Source: SVTX01 sp045653805 (GTDB lineage Bacteria > Bacillota > Clostridia > Oscillospirales > CAG-272). Taken from it: a stretch of DNA of 64,000 bases. The first letter of the stretch is position 1. Each line of letters opens with the position of its first letter. Of the stretch, positions 42,156 through 51,574 are shown piece by piece. The stretch spans positions 1-64,000 of the forward strand of contig JAZOMF010000079.1 of assembly GCA_045653805.1 (NCBI GenBank), given 5' to 3'. The notes below the pieces were generated by a model. That model was not told where the DNA came from. It searched no databases and saw only the letters and a list, made by a program, of their open reading frames with translations. The translations under genes were made by a program, and so were the position numbers.

Positions 42156-42320
42156 GAAATTCGCTCTGCGAATTTCTACCTTAACGCTTCGCTTGCGAAG
42201 CATTTCACTCGCGCATAGCACGAATTTCACGTTTTGTAAAACAAAACATTTCACATTTGGGTTGGCTTTGAGCCAACCCAAATATTTCACTGTAATACTT
42301 CGACACAACCGAAATATTAC
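42156..42320. repeat. Hairpin array with ATTTCAC spacers
   Basis: Four copies of ATTTCAC (42202, 42224, 42248, 42284) all in one orientation, alternating with hairpins of unrelated sequence: GAAATTCGC/GCGAATTTC (42156-42176), GCTTCGC/GCGAAGC (42186-42201), an imperfect TCGCGC/GCACGA (42209-42223), GTTTTGT/ACAAAAC (42231-42247), a perfect 13-pair stem beginning ATTTGGG (42255-42283) and GTAATA/TATTAC (42292-42320), which contains the kduD stop codon. It occupies the kduD-GH88 gap and would be transcribed within the operon message. Confidence 0.85.
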
Positions 42321-43114
42321 TTAGGCTGCTTACCGATATAAGCGAGAATACCGCCGTCAACGTAAAGGATGTGGCCATTTACGAAGTCAGAAGCTTCGGA
42401 CGCAAGGAATACTGCAGGGCCTGCGAGGTCCTCGGGATTACCCCAACGAGCCGCGGGAGTCTTTGCGATGATGAAGCTGCCAAAGGGATGACGGCTACCG
42501 TCGGGCTGAGTCTCGCGGAGAGGAGCAGTCTGGGGAGTAGCGATATAACCGGGGCCGATACCGTTACACTGAATGTTGAATTCGCCGTACTCGGAAGCGA
42601 TATTCTTGGTAAGCATCTTAAGACCGCCCTTAGCAGCCGCATAAGCGGAAACGGTCTCGCGACCAAGCTCACTCATCATAGAGCAGATGTTAATGATCTT
42701 ACCGTGACCCTTCTTGATCATAGAGGGGATAACTGCCTTAGCGCAGATAAAGGGGGCGTTGAGGTCAACGTCGATAACCTGACGGAACTCTGCTGCGCTC
42801 ATCTCGCACATAGGAATGCGCTTGATAATGCCTGCATTGTTAACGAGAATGTCGATAACACCAACGGTAGCTTCGATGTCTGCAACCATTGCATTAACTG
42901 CGTCCTCATCGGTAACGTCACAAACATAGCCCTTAGCGTCGATGCCTGCCTCGGCATAAGCAGCAACACCCTTGTCAACGAATTCCAGCTTAATGTCGTT
43001 GAAAACTATCTTAGCGCCTGCGCCTGCGAGTGCCTGAGCGATTGCAAAGCCGATACCGTAGGATGCGCCGGTTACGAGAGCGATCTTGCCCTCAAGAGAA
43101 AACTTGTTGTTCAT
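42317..43114 (-). CDS. kduD: 2-deoxy-D-gluconate 3-dehydrogenase-like SDR
   Basis: A 265-residue classical short-chain dehydrogenase. TGASYGIG cofactor loop near 15, NNAG near 92, catalytic Ser...YAAAKGG near 145-165 and a C-terminal DGG motif. Directly downstream of KduI on the same strand, it most likely interconverts 2,5-diketo-3-deoxygluconate and 2-keto-3-deoxygluconate. AAAGGAAC precedes the ATG at 43114; an upstream in-frame extension to 43276 lacks support. Confidence 0.88.
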   Translation of the reverse strand: MNNKFSLEGKIALVTGASYGIGFAIAQALAGAGAKIVFNDIKLEFVDKGVAAYAEAGIDAKGYVCDVTDEDAVNAMVADIEATVGVIDILVNNAGIIKRIPMCEMSAAEFRQVIDVDLNAPFICAKAVIPSMIKKGHGKIINICSMMSELGRETVSAYAAAKGGLKMLTKNIASEYGEFNIQCNGIGPGYIATPQTAPLRETQPDGSRHPFGSFIIAKTPAARWGNPEDLAGPAVFLASEASDFVNGHILYVDGGILAYIGKQPK

Positions 43115-43161
43115 AATTTTGTTCCTTTCAATAATTTTATGTTGTGGTTTTTTGTTCTGAA

Positions 43162-44838
43162 TTAAAGCAGATCCTTGGTCTGGATGTGGTCCATGTCGTC
43201 GAAATCCTGGTTTTCGCCGCACATAGCCCAGATGAAGGAGTAGTTCTTTGTACCAACACCGGAGTGGATGGACCAAGAGGGAGAAATAACTGCCTCTTCG
43301 TTATGCATAACGATGTGACGGGTCTCGGTGGGCTCGCCCATCATATGGAATACAACGTCGTTCTCGCCCATATCGAAGTAGAAGTAAACCTCCATACGTC
43401 TATCATGGGTGTGGGAGGGCATAGTGTTCCAGTTAGAGCCGGGATCGAGCTGGGTAAGACCCATAGAGAGCTGGCAGGTCTTGAGAACTGCGGGATGAAT
43501 GTACTGATTGATAACTCTCTTGTTGCAATCTTCAACTGAACCGAGAGGACGCTTTGCCGCCTTTTCGATGTCGATCTTAACGATGGGGTAAGTAGTGTGA
43601 GCGGGGCAGGAGCTTACGTAGAACTTTGCGGGATTTGTCTCATCGCAGCTCTTAAAGGTGATGTCCTTGCTACCCATACCAACGTAGATACCGTCTCTGG
43701 GGTTCATTTCGTATTCAACGCCGTCAACGGTGATGATACCCTTGCCGCCAACGTTGATACAACCCATCTCACGTCTCTCAAGGAAGTATGCAGCTGCAAG
43801 CTCCTTGCCTGCCTCAAGCTTGAGGGTCTGACGAACAGGCATAAGACCTGCGGTGATGATACGGTCGATGTGGCTGTAAACCATTCTAATGTTGTCCTTT
43901 GTGAAAAGGTTTGCGATGTGGAACTCCTCGCGAAGTCTCTCTGTTGTGTAGTGCTTTACGTCTTTAGCGTTAGCTGCCTGTCTTACTTCCATTTTACTTA
44001 AATCCTCCTTAATGTACGTTCCGAATGCTTGGAATTGGGTCAAAGCCGCAAAAGAAAGCACCTCGGTAACCTGTCTGAAATTGAATAAGCGAATAGTGCG
44101 AGTCACTTTTTTCTCGAATTCGATAGAAATACCCGTCGAATTAGCGGGATTGAGATCTGTGCCATCCATCTGGAATTCGCCGTGAATTACCTCACCGTCG
44201 GAGAACTCGATGTCGATGTTCTTCCAATAGGAGTCGTGGGGGATACCTGTGATGGGATCGTGAGCGAAATCGGCACGGAGGAAGAAGACCAGCTTGTCTA
44301 CTTCAACGTCGCGACCGAAGTCGATTGTCCACTGAATGTCTTCGCGTGCGCCGCCTGCCCAAGAGTGGAAGGGATAGCCGCCGTGTCCCTGATTGTTTAT
44401 AACGCCGTCGATAGCGTTTCTTTCAAAGAAGCAAGGCTCGTCACGAGTGACGAAGTTTGCAGTAGCGTGGGGGAAGGCTTTTCTTTTACCGCGAAGGTCG
44501 TGGGGGTTGAGCGAGATCTGTCTATAAGCGTAGATCTCCTCGTCGTCGGGCTCTCGGACGGAAATTGGGTGAACGTCACCGGAAAAAGCACCGGGGGCGT
44601 ATCCTGCGCGCAGAACCGAGGGCGAGGGAATGACGTAATCAAAGCTCTTATTGGGAACCCAAACTATGCTCTCGGCAAGTGTGGGATCAAGCTTTATCGC
44701 AATGAAATCGCAGTTTTGAAGTGAGACGTGAATGTTGTAGCCTGCTTCAAGCTTACCCTCGTAAGAGTCGCTGATGTTCATACCCGAGCGCTCGAAGAGC
44801 AAAGCGCCGCTTGCATCCGTGATCTTAAGATTCAGCAT
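43162..44838 (-). CDS. kduI: KduI fused to an N-terminal beta-sandwich-like domain
   Basis: A 558-residue reading frame. From the Met encoded at 43992, about 276 residues match full-length 5-keto-4-deoxyuronate isomerase (MEVRQAANAKDVKHYTTERLREEFHI; metal ligands in THPS/HTHDRRMEVYFYF; SIHSGVGTKNYSFIWAMCGENQ at the end). The first 281 residues are an extra domain, with discoidin-like features (DIQWTIDFGRDVEVDKLVFFLR, KNIDIEFSDGEV, RTIRLFNFRQV) suggestive of carbohydrate binding. A perfect AAGGAGG lies 11 bases before the internal Met, so KduI may also be made separately. The outer ATG has AGGAGGT. Confidence 0.85.
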   Translation of the reverse strand: MLNLKITDASGALLFERSGMNISDSYEGKLEAGYNIHVSLQNCDFIAIKLDPTLAESIVWVPNKSFDYVIPSPSVLRAGYAPGAFSGDVHPISVREPDDEEIYAYRQISLNPHDLRGKRKAFPHATANFVTRDEPCFFERNAIDGVINNQGHGGYPFHSWAGGAREDIQWTIDFGRDVEVDKLVFFLRADFAHDPITGIPHDSYWKNIDIEFSDGEVIHGEFQMDGTDLNPANSTGISIEFEKKVTRTIRLFNFRQVTEVLSFAALTQFQAFGTYIKEDLSKMEVRQAANAKDVKHYTTERLREEFHIANLFTKDNIRMVYSHIDRIITAGLMPVRQTLKLEAGKELAAAYFLERREMGCINVGGKGIITVDGVEYEMNPRDGIYVGMGSKDITFKSCDETNPAKFYVSSCPAHTTYPIVKIDIEKAAKRPLGSVEDCNKRVINQYIHPAVLKTCQLSMGLTQLDPGSNWNTMPSHTHDRRMEVYFYFDMGENDVVFHMMGEPTETRHIVMHNEEAVISPSWSIHSGVGTKNYSFIWAMCGENQDFDDMDHIQTKDLL

Positions 44839-44945
44839 TTATGTACCTCCTGATCATAATTTTTTAGTAATGTAGTGAACATAATACTTCATTATCATTT
44901 TAACATAAATTTTTGCAAAAAAACAGGCAAATTTCAATGAAAATG

Positions 44946-44974
44946 TTGCAATTCTCACCATTGTGTGATATAAT
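44946..44974 (+). promoter_or_regulatory. Promoter of the AraC-family regulator
   Basis: TTGCAA (44946-44951), 17 bases, TATAAT (44969-44974). The divergent promoter of the kduI operon must lie in the same 207-base gap but is not clear. Confidence 0.75.
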
Positions 44975-45045
44975 GTATAATATAATAAACATAAAACGTA
45001 AAAAAAGCGGCAAAATTCCGCGTTTTTTGAAAGCGAGACAAAAAA

Positions 45046-45897
45046 ATGAAACACATATTTGAAAGCTGCTCCGGTGCTATCTCACATGCCTGTGAGAACG
45101 CAAGCTTTGGTGTCTACTACTCCGAGGAACGCAATCCTAACCCCAATATACATATACACGATTGCTGTGAGCTTTTTTTCTGCATCTCGGGCGGCAAAAG
45201 CTTCCTTATCGGCGGTCAGATATATGAAGTTCACGATAATGACCTTTTCGTGATAAATCAGTACGAGGCGCACAAGATAACCTACGAGCACGGCGAGGAG
45301 TTTCGTCGTTACGTATTCCAGATAAGCCCCGCATTTTTGCACGATTGCTCCACCCGCGACACTGACCTTTCCAAGTGTTTTTATCCCCATAAGCACGGAT
45401 TTGACCACCGAGTCCATCTTACCGCAGAGGGGGCAGAGAAGCTGAAAAGAATGCTCACATTGTTGTCAAGTGAAACGGGATACGGTGATGACCTTATAAA
45501 GCGTGCTATTATGACCGAAATTCTCATCGACGTCAACCGCGCCATTCTGGAGCGCGAGGGCGTAGATAGCCGCTCCTATTCCCATAAGGCGGTCAACCTT
45601 GCCATGGACTATATAAATAAGAATTTCGGTGAGCCTATAACCCTTGAGAGCGTTGCAAAGGCATCCTATCTTTCGGTAAATCAGCTTTGCCGACTTTTCT
45701 CGGAGCATTGTGGCACTACCGTGGCAAAGTATATCACTTCAAAGCGCATAACCGAGGCTAAAAAGATGCTGGCGGCGGGCAGGAGCGTCACCGAAGTGGC
45801 TATGCTCTGCGGCTTTGGCGACTATTCGGGTTTTATCCGCGTTTTTAAGAAAAACGTGGGCGTTACCCCCGGAAAATATAGGTCATCGGCAGAATAA
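45046..45897 (+). CDS. AraC-family transcriptional regulator
   Basis: A 283-residue regulator with an N-terminal cupin-like sensing domain (HIHDCCELFFCISGGKSFLIGGQIYEVHDNDLFVINQYEAHKI, about 27-75) and a C-terminal double HTH (ITLESVAKASYLSVNQLCRLFSEHCGTTVAKYI and SVTEVAMLCGFGDYSGFIRVFKKNVGVTPGKYR). Divergent from the kduI-kduD-GH88 operon and so probably its regulator, responding to an unsaturated uronate product. Confidence 0.92.
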   Translation: MKHIFESCSGAISHACENASFGVYYSEERNPNPNIHIHDCCELFFCISGGKSFLIGGQIYEVHDNDLFVINQYEAHKITYEHGEEFRRYVFQISPAFLHDCSTRDTDLSKCFYPHKHGFDHRVHLTAEGAEKLKRMLTLLSSETGYGDDLIKRAIMTEILIDVNRAILEREGVDSRSYSHKAVNLAMDYINKNFGEPITLESVAKASYLSVNQLCRLFSEHCGTTVAKYITSKRITEAKKMLAAGRSVTEVAMLCGFGDYSGFIRVFKKNVGVTPGKYRSSAE

Positions 45898-45915
45898 TTG
45901 ATTATCCGAACAATC

Positions 45916-45944
45916 AAAAAACCGCACCATTGGGTGCGGTTTTT
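45916..45944 (+). terminator. Terminator of the AraC-family gene
   Basis: AAAAACCGCACC and GGTGCGGTTTTT form a perfect stem with a four-base loop. Confidence 0.9.
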
Positions 45945-46041
45945 AAATATTTTAATGAAAGGTCTGATATCCCATGCGCCGCGGTGTGAATGGTAAAACC
46001 GTAAAATCAATAAAAATTCCTGAAATTATGAGTAAAAGTTC

Positions 46042-46070
46042 TTGCAATTTTACGGATAGTATGCTATGAT
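46042..46070 (+). promoter_or_regulatory. Promoter of the PocR-type regulator
   Basis: TTGCAA (46042-46047), 17 bases, TATGAT (46065-46070). Transcription would begin near 46077, almost on the first possible start codon. Confidence 0.7.
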
Positions 46071-46118
46071 GTATGAAAGATGATTAAAATAATTCTCGGG
46101 AGCAAAAAGAAAATTAGT

Positions 46119-46970
46119 ATGTTGAAAATAGAAGATATTCTGCAAAGCTTTTATGAAATATCGGGTATGGACATTGCCATAGTAAACAAAAAGAATAAAA
46201 TTATCGCAAGGCGCTATTCCGGTGCGCTTTATTGCTCTCATATACATAGATCTCCCAAATGTATGGAAATGTGCCTTGAATCTGACCGTTGCGGTATCAT
46301 AGCGGCGACAGATAAGAGGGACCTACACGTGTATAAATGCCCATTTGGAATTTATGAGGCACTGATGCCCATATATAAGAATGATGATATAGTTGCATAC
46401 ATTTTTGTGGGTATGGGGATCGAGGATAGTGAGGAAAGCTTTAAGCAGCTTATGAATTCGGTGCTGGATGTCTCACCGAATCTTAATAAAAAGCAGCTTG
46501 AAAGCAGTATTGGTAATCTGCCAAGATACTCCAAGGAAAAGCTCGAAGCATTTTCGATTTTACTGCCTATGATCGCCGAGTATATTGAGACAAATAACCT
46601 GCTTGTTGATAATGATATGACCATAGGTCAGCTGGTGAAATCATACGTGAAAAACAACCTTTCAAAAAAAATAACGCTTTCCGATCTTGCATGGAATCTC
46701 CATTGTAGCACCGTTACCATAACCGAGCATTTTAAGGACGAATTCGGCATAACAATAATGGAGTACGTTATGAAAAAACGCATGGAAAAGGCGGTGCGAT
46801 TGCTCTCAAACAGTGAGCTTTCCATCCACGAGGTTGCCGAAGAGTGCGGGTTTGGGGATGACGAATATTTCTCCAAATGCTTTAAAAAACACTATGGCTC
46901 AGCCCCGAAGCATTGGCGCCGACAGAAGCTTGGATTGCGAAAAAAAGAACAAATTGACGTCCAAAAATGA
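46119..46970 (+). CDS. PocR-domain AraC-family regulator
   Basis: A regulator with an N-terminal PocR-type sensor (LQSFYEISGMDIAIVNKKNKII; Cys-rich CSHIHRSPKCMEMCLESDRCGIIAA; HVYKCPFGIYEALMPI) and a C-terminal AraC HTH pair ending EVAEECGFGDDEYFSKCFKKHYGSAPKHWRRQ. I place the start at ATG 46119 because the upstream ATG at 46080 would leave almost no leader after the promoter at 46042-46070; neither has a strong ribosome site, so the start is uncertain. It precedes the large secreted protein gene and may control it. Confidence 0.85.
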   Translation: MLKIEDILQSFYEISGMDIAIVNKKNKIIARRYSGALYCSHIHRSPKCMEMCLESDRCGIIAATDKRDLHVYKCPFGIYEALMPIYKNDDIVAYIFVGMGIEDSEESFKQLMNSVLDVSPNLNKKQLESSIGNLPRYSKEKLEAFSILLPMIAEYIETNNLLVDNDMTIGQLVKSYVKNNLSKKITLSDLAWNLHCSTVTITEHFKDEFGITIMEYVMKKRMEKAVRLLSNSELSIHEVAEECGFGDDEYFSKCFKKHYGSAPKHWRRQKLGLRKKEQIDVQK

Positions 46971-47040
46971 TTATTTTGTTAACTAAATATTAGATATTGT
47001 AAATTTTATTGAATTTTTGCTTTGTATCACGATGATTGTA

Positions 47041-47069
47041 TTGACAAATCATATTATTAATGGTAAAAT
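47041..47069 (+). promoter_or_regulatory. Promoter of the dockerin protein gene
   Basis: TTGACA (47041-47046), 17 bases, TAAAAT (47064-47069), 64 bases before the ATG. Confidence 0.75.
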
Positions 47070-47132
47070 TAATCGATAATATCTGCGAGCGCTATCGACT
47101 TGCGGATAAATATTTGTAATGGATGGTGTATT

Positions 47133-50100
47133 ATGAGAAAGCGACCTACAAAATTGTTATCTTTATTGATGACTGTAGCTATGGCTCTGCCAATTTTTTG
47201 CATCGGTACTCTGCCTGCTTTAGCAGAGGAGAGAATAGTCGATGTTGACGAAGCTAATACGGCGATTGTTGAAAATGCCAACTCACTGGCAAACGGTGTT
47301 CAGGCTTATTTCAAAGATCCCAGCAGAAATTATTTCATTGTTGAAAACCAGCAAATGAAATTCGAGTATAACCTCAGAGACCTCGAAGAATCTAAGAAAA
47401 TGCAGCTTGTATATCTCAAGGATAAGGCAGGCAACTCTTATATCGAGAATACCATGGATGCCTTTGTGGTTACGAAGGGCGGTGAAACGCTCTACGCTTC
47501 AAATTCTAACACCACAGCTTCTCCTAACCTCCATAGATTTGGTTATTACTACTACGATGCCAGAATGGAGGGTCAGAACTTTATCAGTGAAGAGATTAAT
47601 AACGGTAATGTTAAAAAAACGACAGCTCTGAAATTTGCTGTTAAAGAAGCAAAGGAAATTACTTACAATAATTCTTATTACGGTAAGGTTTCGGGTACGA
47701 TAGACAACACTGATGACCCCTATTTGCGCTTCCAAGCGAACTCTTCGTGGAATACGTATAAAGCCGATGATTATCAGTTTATTAGAATAACCATGTCCTC
47801 CGATGCTGCTATCACAGGCGGAAGCTTTTACTTTAGCGATACCGAAACCGACTTTGACGAGGGTAGAAGAGTTAATTTCTCCATAAGTGGTAATGGTGTT
47901 AGCGGCGATCAGATGGTGTATTACGTTCCCATGTATACCAATGCAAATTATAAGGGAACAATCCTCGGTCTCCGTCTTGACTTTAACGCAATCGAAAAGG
48001 GAGCAGAGTTTAAAATCACCAATCTTGAGGTTGTTCAGGTTAAAGACACAAGTAGCTACCCCTACGGTCTCTACGTTAACCGTGACTTCCTTGTTTACTC
48101 CGATAAGATGCACAGCTTTACTCAGTTCACCGCAACTCAGGAGTTGAATAACGTTGCTAAGGTTGGTGTTGAGGTCAAGATCCCCAAGACAGACGTTTTA
48201 GGATATGTTGTTAAGGCAGACGACACTCTTTATTATGACTCTCTCCCAGTAAGCGATTTGAGTAGCGCAGAGTACGTAGGCTTTATCATTGAGGGCGCAG
48301 GTGTGTTCGGTTATATTATGCCCGCAGATAATTCGGGTGGAAAGCTTACCGTTACCGATGACGGAGAGAATTACGTTATCTCTCAAACCCTTCCCCTTGA
48401 TAACAATACTATAAGTCCTTCCGAAGCCGGAACGAAGAACGGAAACGATATTTTCATGGGTCAGCGACTCTATACCGACGATAATTTCGACCTTGCAACC
48501 TTTATAACAGAAGCAGAAAACGAGAGAAATCCCATTCCTAAGGAAAACTTCATCGTTAGCGATGATTCTAACGGTACTTATGCAGGCTACGATGCAATTC
48601 GTGGTTGCTACAAATTTAATATCAATAGCTTCACCGGATTTGGTACTCCTTATTACTCTGCACAGAATAAGCAGTTCAAGATCAACTACACCATAATCGG
48701 TGAAGAGAATCAGGATAGAAATATCTGGGTCATGACCTACGGAACCGGCGGTTGTCTTGAATGTGCGGCAATCCTTGATGAAAATGAAATGATGATCCCC
48801 GTACCCCTCCAGGTTGGTAAAAACTTCAGTGAAGCCAACGGTGAGAGAAACAAGTTCAATTTTGACGACCCCACATACAGCGAAGTTATCTATCCTATGG
48901 ATATAAAGAAGGGATCTGAAAACGAGTACACTATTCTTAATATGTACCAGAACTGGGGTCAGTTCCCCATCAAGCAGCTCTCTTGGATCCAGTTTGACGC
49001 TCCTTACTATCACATCTCCACAGGTGTAAGTGAGTCTAACTGTATAACGCCTCTTTACAATATGGGTCAGGTCGCCACAAATAGCACACTCCCCGACTTC
49101 AGAGGAATGTCATCCCCCTTGTGGAGCAAAGATCCCCAGCATAATAGCTGCGGTAATCACAGATGGTTGATCTATACCGATGAAAGCGGAAAGAAATTTG
49201 CAACCGAAAGCACCGCAAATATCATTAACTCCTACGGTCCTAACTATGCCTCGGTAGATATGCACTATATTACCGACGACGGCAAGATCAAGGCAACCTA
49301 CACTCACATGGAGATGCCTCAGACCGACGAGAACAGAACCTATTATGAAATGAAGTTTGAGGTTCTTAAGGACGTTACCTTCACCGATTTCAAGAATCAG
49401 CTTCAGTTCTATTCAGTAAGATCTAATGACCCCACAGGTTACTATACTCGCCTCGGCTACCTTAACGACAAAAACGAAAGCACGGTAGTTGATGCAAAGA
49501 TAGAGGAAAGCGGTACGGCGCAGTACGTTCTTGGAGACAAGTGCCCTTACTTCTCCTATTTCGATATGGATAACGCTACCTCCCAGCATAACGAGCCTAA
49601 AGCAGCCGGTTACTCCAACGTAGCATTCCTCGTTTACAACTCCGAAATCAGCATTACCGGAGTGGATGAAACTCCTAACTTTATTATCACTGACCGCGGA
49701 GGTGAGATAGCTGTCTCCCTTGACCTTGACGGAGTTACCTTGATGGCGGGCGATAAGATCACCATTAACGCTATCCTCCTTCCTTGGGGAAGCCAGGAAA
49801 TGGAAGGTAGCTACGATACCATTCAGGATCAGAACGTTCGTGACGTAAGAAAGAACACTCTTCTTGATCCTATTACCGCAAAACCCACAGCAGACCCCAC
49901 CGTAACTAATGCTACTATAACTACCGAAAAGGTAGCGTCCGCATTCCTCCCCAGAGTTAAGACCACTAACGGCAAGGAAGCAGTATTTACCCTTTCGGGC
50001 GGCGAAAATAACCAGACCGTAAGAGTTGACGGTTTCAAAAAGCTTACCGACCCCAAGATCTACGAGCTTGTGAACGGTGCTTGGGTTGAATACAACGTAT

Positions 50101-51545
50101 GCTCCGCCCTTACTCCCGACGGAAACGGCGACGGATACAGCTACGACGGCTACGGCGTCTACTTCGATAGCGATAGCGAGACCCCCACCTACAGCTATAC
50201 CTTCGTTGTGGATATGACCGGAAACGTGGAAAGAACCTTTAAGGTAGTTGCATCCGAGGACTTCGACGGCTGGGATATCACCCTTGCCGACTTCCAGATC
50301 AACCAGGGAATGAACTTTATCGCAAGCGGTGAAAAGCTTTATGAGGCTTCTTTGAAATATAAGGATAACTTCGGCGGCATTGAGTCTAAAAACGAGAATG
50401 GTATTGATTACGTAAGATATACCAGTAATTCCTCTGGTGAGTCCTCTGTCTATCTTTTCAGTAGTGAAGGCTCTACCATAATTACCGGTAACTACATAGT
50501 AATGAAGTACCGAACCTATAATAAGCAAGCGGGTGAGCGTATTGAATTTCATACAAAAACCACCAGCACAGTTCCAAACAACACCTACTACTCCTTTATC
50601 GATCATAAAACAGATGGTGAGTGGCATGTTGTAGTTTTGGACATTAAACAGATGAAACCTGCTGACGAGAGCATTGTACCCGATGAAAACGACGGTACTC
50701 TTAGATCAAAGTTCCTTCGTGTTGATATCTTCAACTACGTGAAGAAAGTTCAGACTTTCGACGTGGCTTACATAGGAATGTGCGATAGCATCAGCGAGGT
50801 ATTCTCATATGATCCCAGCCTCACCGACACCAAGATCACACACATTACATCCACCCCAAAAGGAGCAGATGGAGTATACTACGATGATGGAAGAGATGTA
50901 ACTAAGAGTGATCTTGAAAGCGTTAATATATCGGTGAAAAAAGATACTGTAGCAGATATTAACGGTTCCTTTAGTGTACCGGTTCTCATCGAAAATAACA
51001 CCGACACCGGATTCTCTTACCTTGACATAATGCCTACATATGATAAGGATAAGTTTGTTTTCACGGGTTATACAATTGGCGACGTTGCCGACGAAGTGGA
51101 AATAATCGGAAACAGATTGATCTTTAAGAATACATCCGATATCATAAAAGATGGAACGCTTATAAATCTCAACTTCAAGCACAAGAGTGTCATGGAAATT
51201 GGTTCAACTGCTGAGTTCTCGGTTAAGGTTGTCGATGCAAATAATATCCAGGGCTATGGTGTCAATACTGTGATCGAATCCGGAGAAGTCACCTTTGTAA
51301 TACCTGACAGAGGTAACGTTGACGGCGATCCTGACAACAAAATAACCCTTGCTGATGTTATGTTGTTGAGAAAATATCTCACGGATAAGGATAGCGTGTA
51401 TATCGATGTAAATAATGCCGACGTAGATCTCGACGGAGATGTTGATGTCATCGACCTTATTCATATCCGTAAGTATATTGCGAATTATAATTTTGATGAT
51501 AATAAGCCCGAATATGATTTTCCCGGATATAACGTTGATGAATAA
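47133..51545 (+). CDS. Large secreted protein with cohesin-like and dockerin modules
   Basis: A 1470-residue exported protein. The signal peptide (MRKRPTKLLSLLMTVAMALP...ALA) is cleaved near residue 31. The bulk (about 35-1240) is Asn/Asp/Tyr-rich beta-sheet sequence with no catalytic family I can name; the segment around 110-320 resembles carbohydrate-binding beta-sandwiches. A cohesin-like domain follows (about 1265-1390, VNISVKKDTVADINGSFSVPVLIEN onward), then a type I dockerin with two calcium-binding repeats (VDGDPDNKITLADVMLLRKYL and VDLDGDVDVIDLIHIRKYI). Start chosen at the ATG before the signal peptide. Probably a surface polysaccharide-binding or -degrading component linked to the uronate genes. 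Confidence 0.85.
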   Translation: MRKRPTKLLSLLMTVAMALPIFCIGTLPALAEERIVDVDEANTAIVENANSLANGVQAYFKDPSRNYFIVENQQMKFEYNLRDLEESKKMQLVYLKDKAGNSYIENTMDAFVVTKGGETLYASNSNTTASPNLHRFGYYYYDARMEGQNFISEEINNGNVKKTTALKFAVKEAKEITYNNSYYGKVSGTIDNTDDPYLRFQANSSWNTYKADDYQFIRITMSSDAAITGGSFYFSDTETDFDEGRRVNFSISGNGVSGDQMVYYVPMYTNANYKGTILGLRLDFNAIEKGAEFKITNLEVVQVKDTSSYPYGLYVNRDFLVYSDKMHSFTQFTATQELNNVAKVGVEVKIPKTDVLGYVVKADDTLYYDSLPVSDLSSAEYVGFIIEGAGVFGYIMPADNSGGKLTVTDDGENYVISQTLPLDNNTISPSEAGTKNGNDIFMGQRLYTDDNFDLATFITEAENERNPIPKENFIVSDDSNGTYAGYDAIRGCYKFNINSFTGFGTPYYSAQNKQFKINYTIIGEENQDRNIWVMTYGTGGCLECAAILDENEMMIPVPLQVGKNFSEANGERNKFNFDDPTYSEVIYPMDIKKGSENEYTILNMYQNWGQFPIKQLSWIQFDAPYYHISTGVSESNCITPLYNMGQVATNSTLPDFRGMSSPLWSKDPQHNSCGNHRWLIYTDESGKKFATESTANIINSYGPNYASVDMHYITDDGKIKATYTHMEMPQTDENRTYYEMKFEVLKDVTFTDFKNQLQFYSVRSNDPTGYYTRLGYLNDKNESTVVDAKIEESGTAQYVLGDKCPYFSYFDMDNATSQHNEPKAAGYSNVAFLVYNSEISITGVDETPNFIITDRGGEIAVSLDLDGVTLMAGDKITINAILLPWGSQEMEGSYDTIQDQNVRDVRKNTLLDPITAKPTADPTVTNATITTEKVASAFLPRVKTTNGKEAVFTLSGGENNQTVRVDGFKKLTDPKIYELVNGAWVEYNVCSALTPDGNGDGYSYDGYGVYFDSDSETPTYSYTFVVDMTGNVERTFKVVASEDFDGWDITLADFQINQGMNFIASGEKLYEASLKYKDNFGGIESKNENGIDYVRYTSNSSGESSVYLFSSEGSTIITGNYIVMKYRTYNKQAGERIEFHTKTTSTVPNNTYYSFIDHKTDGEWHVVVLDIKQMKPADESIVPDENDGTLRSKFLRVDIFNYVKKVQTFDVAYIGMCDSISEVFSYDPSLTDTKITHITSTPKGADGVYYDDGRDVTKSDLESVNISVKKDTVADINGSFSVPVLIENNTDTGFSYLDIMPTYDKDKFVFTGYTIGDVADEVEIIGNRLIFKNTSDIIKDGTLINLNFKHKSVMEIGSTAEFSVKVVDANNIQGYGVNTVIESGEVTFVIPDRGNVDGDPDNKITLADVMLLRKYLTDKDSVYIDVNNADVDLDGDVDVIDLIHIRKYIANYNFDDNKPEYDFPGYNVDE

Positions 51546-51574
51546 CCACTATCGAATATAATTGGAGTTTCTAA

